This document shows, one piece after another, positions 57,150 to 64,000 of a stretch of 64,000 nucleotides of DNA. The translations under genes and the position numbers were made by a program. The stretch is from Gigaspora rosea (Eukaryota; Glomeromycota; Glomeromycetes; Diversisporales; Gigasporaceae). Every line of letters starts with the position of its first letter. Within the stretch, counting starts at the first letter, position 1. The notes under the pieces were generated by a model. It had not been told where the DNA came from. It saw nothing but the letters and a program-made list of their open reading frames with translations, and ran no database searches. The stretch covers positions 25,240 through 89,239 of the forward strand of contig QKWP01001712.1 in assembly GCA_003550325.1 (NCBI GenBank), read 5' to 3'.

Positions 57150-57298
57150 GAGTAAGGTTTGGGTAGATTTGATATTTAAAGTATATATGTGGATTTTAGC
57201 AGGGCTTACAGGTCCCTAAATTTTAGCATCAACATCATCCCGACAATTAATAGAGCATAACCTGCGCATAAAATGGCCAGCATCATTACAGCTGTTTT

Positions 57299-57521
57299 TA
57301 TAATTTCTGGACCACCTAAAAATTTTTTTGTTTCCCGAAACCTCTTCGATCCCATTCTAAGAATCACCTACCTTTTCGGAAACTACTTCGCTGTCTCCGT
57401 ATCAAAGTTACAAGCACAGCAAAATAGTTTCTGAAAAGGTAGGTGATTCTTAGAACGGGATCGAAGAGGTTTCGGGAAACAAAAAAATTTTTAGATGGTC
57501 CAGAAATTATGAAAACAGCTG
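57299..57521. mobile_element. TA-target foldback MITE, copy 3, 223 bp
   Basis: CAGCTGTTTTTATAATTTCT and the complement of CAGCTGTTTTCATAATTTCT, flanked by TA (57297-57298; 57522-57523). The arms (CCCGAAACCTCTTCGATCCC) are almost perfect. The 70-residue - strand frame is a translation of the hairpin. Confidence 0.85.
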
Positions 57522-57985
57522 TAAAGATAGAATAACATTGGAGCATTTCGGGAAAATAAACAGTTAATGAACCCAAAACACAAGCATGGTTGTTGGGAAT
57601 GTTCGAGAAGTATAGTAAGTTTCAGTAACTTAGGATAAGATTTATAAATTACAGTAATTTTACAACCTGATTCCCATAGCTTGCATAAATTGAATCGTAG
57701 AGCAGGCAGAATTTAGGATCAGTTGCAGAAAATGATATGCCCTAATTTTAATATGTATTAATCATATGTAGGGATGTTACGGTCTGTCCTTGTCTGGTAT
57801 CGGTTCAAAAGACCGGTTCGAGCAGTGGACCGTAAACCAGACCAAAATTCCTAAACTGGTTCACGAACTGGTCCTATTTCAGTCCGGTTCAAGGACCGGT
57901 CTACCTAAGCCAATAAGAATGGATATTTTTGACTATCATATTATTCATTATCAAATCATCAATCAAATTGATATCTAGTAATGAC

Positions 57986-58953
57986 TAGTGTTGTTAGCCG
58001 AAATTATTTTAAGCTTGTCGAAATATTTCAACTTTCAACATTTAGCATGTCGAAATTCTAAAGTAATGTCGAAATACTAATGTTATGTCGAAATTCTAAA
58101 TAGTATCGAAATGTCTAAATTAGCTAATTAATAAATAAATATTATAACTTATGCGTATGAGTTGTACAATATATAAAATATGCGTTAATTTATCTTATAT
58201 GAGATATACTTTTATTTACTATCTTAATTTATTGAATTTAGTCTTTAAAAAATCTATTTACTATATAATTAAAAATTTTTACCAGATTTATTTAACTAAA
58301 CAATATGTATCATCAAAGCGATTAGAACGATTAAATATATAAATTTGATCATATGTAATAATTACGATATTAGGCTTTTAAATACAATAAAATTTAAATT
58401 AAAAATAAGTTAACTTTATAGATGAATTCGGTAAAGTAAATATTTAGTCATGTAAATTACAATTTTATTTTTATCGCGCAAACAATTTAAAAGCAAAAGC
58501 CAACTATAATATATATCTTTATTTAATATTGAAAAAAAAACATTTAACTTGAATTAAAAATTTATATGCGACTAAGCATTGATTCAAACTCTGCACCGAA
58601 TTTGCTTTCACAAATTCCTCATGATCAAATTCCTCATGATCCAATTCTGCACGATCTAATTCTTCTTCATTTAATTCCTCATTCGAATTTTTACCTTCTT
58701 CGTCTAACTCAAAATTATTTAATACTATCAGATTTTCTATTTAGTCAAATATTTAGACATTTAGTCATATAATATCTATTTAGTCAAATATTTAGACATT
58801 TAGTCATATAATATCTATTTAGTCAAATATTTAGACATTTAGTCAAATTTAGGATTTTGACATTTTGACAAAAATAATGCTATGTCGAAATATATTTAGA
58901 CACCAGAGTGTCTAAATTTTTGACTAAATTGCATATTTCAGCTAACAACACTA
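57986..58953. mobile_element. hAT element made of TGTCGAAAT words, 968 bp
   Basis: TAGTGTTGTTAGCCGAAAT and the complement of TAGTGTTGTTAGCTGAAAT are flanked by a perfect 8-bp GTAATGAC (57978-57985; 58954-58961). The left end repeats ATGTCGAAATTCTAAA; the right end has three 39-bp units containing ATTTAGTCAAATATTTAGAC (58737-58850). A reversed acidic coding remnant (CCTCATGATCAAATTCCTCA repeats, 58615-58690) may be the end of a transposase. Confidence 0.93.
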
Positions 58954-59224
58954 GTAATGACCATTCTTTTATTGGATCAGAACTATGTTTACTTAAATGT
59001 GCTTTTCTAATTGACTTTATAATTTTTTTTAGAAGTCATTTTAAAGATACATTTATTAATGTTACTTAAAAATGAGGCTAACCAATATTTATTTAATCAT
59101 TATAATGGTATCAAGAAACCACTGCACTTAATTCAGTTTCTAACATTTAAAGGCTATACACGAAAACCAATTCCAATAAATCAATTTCGATTGAAGAATT
59201 GTGCTTGCTAAGCTTTATTTGAGA

Positions 59225-60661
59225 TAGTGATGTGAACCGTTATCCGTTGAATATTTAAACATTAGTACTGTAAATTCAACGGATATCTATACATGGGAGT
59301 CTAAATTATTTTGCCTTTGACGTAAATTTAAATGGCTAAATTATTTTAGGCAGACTAAATCGTAAATAATTTAGGATGTTGAAAATAATTTAGGCAGCAA
59401 AAATTATTTTAGCGCGCCGAATATATTTTAGGATACCTAAAATATTTTCGCCATTCCAAAATATTTTCGAATGACGAAAATTAAATATTATTAAATATAA
59501 TATTTAAACTAATTTTTATATTAACTGTTAAATAAATATTAGCGAGGTTTTTTGCTGCAACTTTTAAAATATTTTCGAATAACGAATATTAAATATAACT
59601 TAATATTTAACCTAATTTTTATACTAAATAAATATTAACGAGGTTTTTTACTGCAACTTTTACGTTTTAGTTTATTAAAAATCTATTACCGTTGAACCTC
59701 TCAAAACCGATCTTTGCCAGAGCCAAAAATTAATCCGTCTTACTATATAACTCTAATTGTTATGATGTTTTCATATCTGATAACCTCTCAATACCGATGT
59801 GTGAAGGGGTCGGCTTTAGCAAAAAAAAAAAAAACGGGATCAAGCCATATGACTCGGGACCTGAAATGCGCATTTATCGACGATAGTAAGGCGTCTCTGG
59901 TATTCATTAGGTTCCCCCATACTTTAAATAGTCATATTGCCTGGCAATTTAAATCGTAGTGGCAAAGCTCCAAGGTTATTTGTAATGTATAAGTAGTGAA
60001 ATATTATAGGCTCCAGGGATCCTAGTGGCAGTAGGTTTTTTGGTTCTCGGTCCAAATCTTCCATACCTTCTTTCAAGCAGCCTTTATTTTTTGTTGTATA
60101 AACTTATACATAATAATACAACTGTCAATAACAATTAAAGACAAAAATAATGTCAGCAGACAAAAATAATTTCGGAATTTCATCAGACGAAAATAATTTC
60201 GTCAGATAAAAATAATTTTTGCTGGCAAAAATAATTTCGAAAGTTCGCCAGGCGAAATTAATTTCATCTGACGAAAATAATTTCGCCACATGGCATTTTG
60301 AAACACCATGGCGAAAATATTAAAAACATTTCGCCATGCCATCTGCCGTAAATCATCTATATTTTAGACATCCATGTATACGGATATCAATTAGACTTAC
60401 TATTGTTTAGATTAGAGCTTCGATCCTTAATCCCACAATCCAAATTGATCTTTAAATCTAAACAGATTCAGATATCCAGATCAGAGATTTTTACTCGGAT
60501 TGGTCAAAGAACTTAAATAACGGATCTAAAGACGTGCTAAAAAGCTAGCTTTATATGTAATCTAATACGGATTCAATCTCCGGATTGCCCGTCAAAAATA
60601 GGATCGAAGCTCTAGTTTAGATATCTAACGGATAACGGCCAACGGATAACGGTTCACACTA
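59225..60661. mobile_element. hAT element, 1.44 kb, with nested element
   Basis: TAGTGATGTGAACCGTTATC and the complement of TAGTGTGAACCGTTATCCGT are flanked by a perfect 8-bp ATTTGAGA (59217-59224; 60662-60669). AACGGATA words recur at both ends. It contains the 59292-60376 element. Confidence 0.92.
59292..60376. mobile_element. TIR element made of AAAATAATTTCG words
   Basis: CATGGGAGTCTAAATTATTT and the complement of CATGGATGTCTAAAATATAG, flanked by TATA (59288-59291; 60377-60380). About fifteen AAAATAATTTCG or AAATTATTTTAGG words fill both ends, with GACG, CAGG and GGCG linkers. The 81-residue + frame at 59714-59959 lies in the middle; it is not recognised and has no clear start context. 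Confidence 0.7.
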
Positions 60662-60969
60662 ATTTGAGAACAAGTTTGATTTAGCTTCAATCGCACAGTT
60701 TTGTATTTAGAATAATGGATCCACTTACAATAAAACATGTTCACATGATATCAAAAGGTTATAAATTGATTACAAAGCTATTACTTAATTACAATAAAGA
60801 TAAACTGCTGTTATTTTCTGCTTTAAGGTGATCTTCGAAAAATGTAACTGCAGAATTTATTATAGACTGACCGATTTGGACTGGTCCTAATTTACAGACC
60901 GTGGACTGCTTAGACTGGTTCAAAAGACTGGTTCGGACCGCGGTCCTTGCCGGACTGTAACATCATATG

Positions 60970-61517
60970 AGTGTGCAATACTTTTAAAGTTGAAAGAAAA
61001 AGTATATATATATTAGTTTACATCATCGCGAGATTTATCAATTTTATTCACCGTCTCGCATGACGGATTTACCGGACTTATTACCTATATCACCTGTGTT
61101 TTTTATTTGTTATCACTCCGTAAATTTTAAAATGTAAAGACAAAGAAATGTGATAGAAATGATTAGTAACATGAATCCCCGTCATTAGGTGATTTCAAAG
61201 TTAAAATCAGAGATCCATATTTTATTTTTCCGATTTATAATACAACATAGTAAAAATGCTATTGAAAAAATCCTATTTATTTTCGAAATGCGTCATTTCT
61301 TTGTTAACTTTGAAACCCTATTAGGGTTGTTAATGCTCCGGAGTGAGCCCAACCCAAGTTGGAGTGGGATTTTTTAAATAGCGTTTTTACTATCTGCTAA
61401 GACTCTCTGGTTTTAATTTTGAAACCCCTAATTAACAATGGTATTTACTCATTTTCGAAATGTACAACTTTTATTTGTTAATTATGAAGTCCCTAATTCA
61501 AGTTTATTGGAAAATGA
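60970..61517. other. Intergenic, upstream of PH-LRR gene
   Basis: No bounded element was seen. Related strings TTTTCGAAATGCGTCATTTC (61278) and CATTTTCGAAATGTACAAC (61449) form an imperfect direct pair. The frame at 61189-61377 has no recognisable protein features. Confidence 0.45.
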
Positions 61518-61537
61518 AATAAACTGATTCATTGATT

Positions 61538-61611
61538 CATATAAATGTAATTCTTAATTGATTAATAAAGAGTTAGAGGATAGACCTCGTTGTATAAAAA
61601 AAAAAAAAAAT
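61538..61611 (+). mobile_element. Tiny 5'-truncated retroposed RNA tail
   Basis: A 74-bp insert with GATTAATAAAG (polyadenylation-type signal, 61559-61569), then ~25 bases and 15 A (61596-61610). It is flanked by AATAAACTGATTCATTGATT (61518-61537) and AATAAACTGATCATTGATT (61612-61630), a 19-20-bp duplication with one indel. This is the signature of LINE-mediated insertion of an RNA 3' end. The source RNA is unknown; it does not match the tail of the tRNA-headed retroposons. Confidence 0.8.
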
Positions 61612-61821
61612 AATAAACTGATCATTGATTATTTGAAAATAAATATGCCATCTATTTTTATCAAAATCAAATTACCGAATTTTTGATCCCCATTATTAGT
61701 TGATCACATTTAACAAGTGTTCTTTTTTTGGAGCTTTAATGCTTTATAAATATTACTCTTCTATCACCTGAAAATCATTCCATATTTTGATTTATTTCGG
61801 GTTTTTAATTTCCATCCGAAT
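61612..61821. promoter_or_regulatory. Likely 5' region of PH-LRR gene
   Basis: AT-rich sequence before the first candidate ATG. No specific promoter motif can be defended. Confidence 0.3.
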
Positions 61822-64000
61822 ATGTTGCGTACTCATGTATGTATGTAAAACGTGCGTATCTGCTATTGACAAATATGGAAAACATATTAAAATATTCATA
61901 TAAACTATTAGCTAAGTCCATTAAGTGTTCATTTTATTACCGTCATCTTAAAAAAAATTTCAGGAGAATAATATCTCGCTAATGGAAGTGAGTCAATTAT
62001 ATTCTGAGGATCATACAGTTGGAGTATATACAGATGTTATTGAAACAGATAAAGGTGCTGCTGAGGTAGAGAGTCATTACCAAACTCCCACAAGTTTAAC
62101 TTTTGATAACATGTCTCCAGCATCAAATAAACGTATAAAAAGCGAAGAACAACAACGATTACTTTTACAACGAATTCAAGAGGCTATGATTAAGAATGAG
62201 AGTTTTTATAGTAGCAATGATTCAGATTCTGTTTATAGCTCTTCGGTGCGTTCTTTAATTTCAGCGTATGCTTATGACCAACCTAATAATAATTCCGAAG
62301 AAACGATATGCACTCACGATTCTGAAGATGATAAAGCTCAACCTTTATTACCATTACCAAAACCTATATTTGCAAAGTTTATAAATTTTAGCACCTTAAA
62401 AGTTGCATTGAATCGACCAAAAAAAATAAAAAATGCTAAAGAGCCGAGCATCACGAGTCCTACATTTGAAAATAATAAACAAATTTTATTTGAATTAAAG
62501 GTTACCAAATGGAATTCAACGAATAAAATGTCTTTTAATAACTATCTTGTACTAACGCAAGAATGTTTATATCACTTTAAAAATATAGATAAAGCTGTTA
62601 AAGCTTTTAATGATTATAATGATCTAGCTGCTAATACGTCATCAGGAAATCTATCAAAATTAATGTTGAATCAAAATATAGCTTTAGTATTAACTGCTGT
62701 ATATGCTATATCTGAGTATCTCGTACCAGAACCATATATTAAAATATATTTTGTTTCATCACCGAAAAGACATGATATTATTACAATTACAGCTCCGGAT
62801 TTTCAAAAACATCAACGACTACTTTCTACATTACGACTCGCAATTCAAAAGTCCGATCCAATTGGACCACGTATATCAAGAAAGCAAAGATCACGAATAA
62901 TAAACGAATTAACATTGTTTGGTGATTGGACTGATGAAAACTATGAAAATTTATTGGCTCATAAAGTGTTGCTAAAATCATTAAAAGATAGTGATAAAAA
63001 ACAAATTGAAAAAAAACCTCTATTAACATCATTTTTTGTACTTGGAAGGAATAATGTTTATTTAATTCCGGCTGACATTCTCGAAGAACATGATACGAAT
63101 TTAGATCAAAACGCTCTTCATTTTCCACTACTTTTTGAAGAAACGAAGCCTAGAAAAATTGATCTAAGAAAATATCAATATCCTATAATGTGTCTTGCAA
63201 ACATTCAATCTACTGAACAAGATACTTTTCGATTAACCTTTAGAAGTAATAGTGGAAACATACGGCGAACAATGGATATTGCTTCATTATTTAGTGAGAC
63301 AATCATTACGGAACTTCGATCCGCCATCGATTCAATAACATCCTGGTGGCCATATTCCATATACACACTCGGTCCACAAACTTCCATTCCAGCAGAAAGA
63401 GTTAAACCCCCTAACCTTGAAGAATTGATAAATCAAGGAAGTGGATTGGAAAGAATAATTGAAGCTCAATGTCATGCTTTCCGAATTTCTAAATCAAGAA
63501 TTTCATTCTCGTTCGAACATGTTCTTGACACAGAGAGTATTGTATTCAGACAAAGTTTTGGAAATTTACTCTACGCATTCACGTTACACCCACCTACTGA
63601 AGGAACATATTCTAGCGCTGAATTATATGCGGTACTAAGTTCGCTAAAACATCATCCGTTAATATACAAATTAATTTTACGAAATGTAAACCTTTCTGAA
63701 CTTCAATCTCAAGCTGGACCAATTAATCATGAAGGATCAAATATGCTTTCTGTAGTTTTATACGATATCCTCACTTTAAATCCAAGGTTAAAAATATTAG
63801 ATTTAACTTCATGTGGAATTACTGGTGAAACAATGTCAGCTATTGGAAATGCATTCTCTACAGGAAAATCTTTGCTAGAGAGATTGATCTTGAATGATAA
63901 TTTCATATCAGAAGGTGGATTAAATGAATTAGCAGCTGGATTAGCTGTCCACGGATCATTAATAAAAGAATTCGATGTTTCAAATTGTAGATTAACTGGC
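61822..64000 (+). CDS. PH-like and leucine-rich repeat protein, 3' end outside window
   Basis: An uninterrupted frame of 673 codons runs from ATG 61982 to the window edge. The N-terminal ~160 residues are polar with a helical stretch (EEQQRLLLQRIQEAM, residues ~55-69) and a Ser-rich part. Residues ~165-290 look like a pleckstrin-homology fold (FELKVTKWN, YLVLTQECLYHF, then a long insert and ITITAPDFQKHQRLLSTL). From ~555 leucine-rich repeats of the ribonuclease-inhibitor type begin (LIYKLILRNVNLSEL, LKILDLTSCGIT, LERLILNDNFIS, IKEFDVSNCRLT). PH followed by such repeats is the layout of CARMIL-type actin regulators and of fungal RNI-like proteins; function is inferred. The frame is open upstream to TTTCAG at 61958-61963, so an intron may end there: ATG 61822 with a 5-codon exon and GTATGT donor at 61837 would join in phase. 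Start is thus 61822 or 61982. Confidence 0.85.
61837..61963 (+). other. Candidate first intron of PH-LRR gene
   Basis: GTATGT donor, CTAAG branch-like word near 61913 and TTTCAG acceptor give a 127-bp intron of fungal type. The acceptor side is in phase with the long frame. Alternatively the intron is absent or lies in the 5' untranslated region and translation starts at 61982. Confidence 0.45.

Larger units (their letters stand above)
57769..60961. mobile_element. hAT-like element containing two hAT insertions
   Basis: Left TAGGGATGTTACGGTCTG, right complement of GTTACAGTCCGG, with ATCATATG on both sides (57761-57768; 60962-60969). Both ends carry ACCGGTTC, GGACCGGT and GACTGGTT words. Two independent hAT elements (57986-58953 and 59225-60661) are nested, leaving about 0.8 kb. 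The right terminus is a few bases shorter than the left, so its exact end is uncertain. The 62-residue + frame at 57790 spans the word cluster and is not a gene. Confidence 0.7.

Noticed and set aside
58566..58772. + strand 68-residue protein
   Set aside because: Tandem CCTCATGATC repeats inside an hAT element; the opposite strand reads as an acidic repeat that better fits a transposase tail.
62703..63387. Other-frame and - strand frames of 60-100 residues
   Set aside because: Shadows of the long PH-LRR frame on the + strand.

Overview
The window reads as an AT-rich eukaryotic, most likely fungal, chromosome segment that is almost entirely transposon graveyard. A decayed TPR reading frame (about 40.39-40.62 kb) carries a 'GEAYY..KRYKKAIID'-type repeat that I associate with the expanded TPR families of arbuscular mycorrhizal fungi (Glomeromycotina, Rhizophagus-like). 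Together with the base composition, the tRNA-headed retroposons and the piggyBac, hAT and Tc1/mariner debris, this is my best guess for the source; it is inference, not proof.

Only one apparently intact cellular gene is present: a PH-like plus leucine-rich-repeat protein on the + strand, starting near 61.82 or 61.98 kb and running off the right edge. Everything else is mobile or repetitive. Region by region: 0-7.4 kb holds tRNA-headed retroposons, a pogo-like composite, foldback elements, a Tc1/mariner element and a tandem array of a roughly 135-bp unit. 8.0-10.7 kb is one long retroposon broken by DNA transposons. 10.9-12.6 kb is an AT-rich repeat with a 326-bp tandem duplication. 12.6-15.3 kb is an unclassified TIR element. 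15.66-19.70 kb is a piggyBac element with a transposase pseudogene and two later insertions. 20-26.5 kb is minisatellite, palindromic repeats and low-complexity DNA. 26.54-28.77 kb is a non-autonomous hAT element carrying the same ~135-bp array in the opposite orientation. 30-31.8 kb holds a Harbinger-like element and three nested pogo-like MITEs. 32.7-33.8 kb is an hAT-like element with a perfect-looking hairpin. 33.8-38.7 kb is a decayed LINE on the - strand, with a second piece of LINE ORF1 at 45.5-46.65 kb. 40.7-44.3 kb is nested hAT-like elements. 46.85-49.24 kb is a tandem pair of a repeat family with an hAT insertion. 50.5-53.2 kb is a relic of a Rep-like (HUH endonuclease plus superfamily 3 helicase) gene with a Tc1/mariner element between its two parts. 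53.3-61 kb is another dense hAT/MULE/MITE nest.

The strongest evidence is structural: many insertions can be delimited to the base because terminal inverted repeats are bounded by target-site duplications (8 bp for a dozen hAT-like elements, TA for Tc1/mariner/pogo-like ones, 12-20 bp for poly(A) retroposons). The most unusual items are the Rep-like relic, the retroposon family that shares a tRNA head but not its tail, a MITE family with a conserved core but unrelated termini, and hAT-like elements each built from its own short repeated word. The LINE is the only local candidate source of machinery for the retroposons; the piggyBac and Tc1/mariner transposases seen here are all broken.
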